Shown here: piece by piece, positions 5,179-5,183 of the stretch
Layout: the number at the start of each line of letters is the position of its first letter
Position numbering within the stretch: the first letter of the stretch is position 1
NCBI GenBank assembly: GCA_016188105.1
Contig: JACPIL010000031.1
Coordinates: 1 to 5,183 of the forward strand
From: Candidatus Woesearchaeota archaeon
Lineage (GTDB): Archaea > Nanobdellota > Nanobdellia > Woesearchaeales > GW2011-AR9
DNA: 5,183 bases
Direction: 5' to 3'
Notes under the pieces: model-generated
What the model was told of the DNA's origin: nothing
Seen by the model: the letters and a program-made list of their open reading frames with translations, nothing else
Databases searched by the model: none
Translations under genes and position numbers: made by a program

Positions 5179-5183
5179 CTATT

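Noticed and set aside
5179..5181. TAG as a recoded (pyrrolysine-type) codon in a minus-strand protein
   Set aside because: A single TAG before a 14-residue stretch is not evidence of recoding, and TAG ends a normal gene at 4031-4033 in this window.

Overview
This window looks archaeal, most likely from a DPANN-type lineage such as Woesearchaeota or Pacearchaeota. Three things support this. One gene encodes a long archaeal-type pilus/archaellum secretion ATPase. Several genes start without a Shine-Dalgarno sequence, with an AT-rich TATA-like box about 25-32 bases upstream, while others use GGTGAT or GGAG sites. Genes are packed closely, with short gaps or overlaps. The exact lineage is inferred; there is no rRNA or other taxonomic marker here.

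Layout. Bases 1-99 are the 3' end of an unidentified plus-strand gene. It converges, with only 2 bases between stop codons, on a minus-strand group read right to left: a 168-aa DnaG-type CHC2 zinc-finger protein (1231-1737), a 141-aa coiled-coil protein (755-1180) and a 198-aa coiled-coil protein (102-698). A 63-base divergent promoter region (1738-1800) separates this group from a plus-strand group: a 668-aa secretion ATPase (1801-3807), an 85-aa unknown protein overlapping it by 32 bases (3776-4033) and, behind its own promoter, a 338-aa DHH-family phosphoesterase (4075-5091). The last 92 bases hold a small hairpin and a stretch that reads like the end of a minus-strand protein but has an in-frame TAG ahead of it.

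How the parts may work together. The ATPase would power assembly or secretion through an archaeal type IV filament machine. The two minus-strand coiled-coil proteins resemble, in layout only, the cytoplasmic FlaC/D-type archaellum accessory proteins, so they could be cytoplasmic partners. No platform membrane protein (FlaJ/TadC type), prepilin or prepilin peptidase is visible. The system is therefore incomplete here, or its other parts lie elsewhere. The zinc-finger protein has the zinc-binding part of bacterial primase but no catalytic domain; its link to the ATPase is unknown. The DHH protein probably cleaves small nucleotides or short RNA and may simply be a neighbour. No tRNA, rRNA, CRISPR array, insertion sequence or origin was seen.
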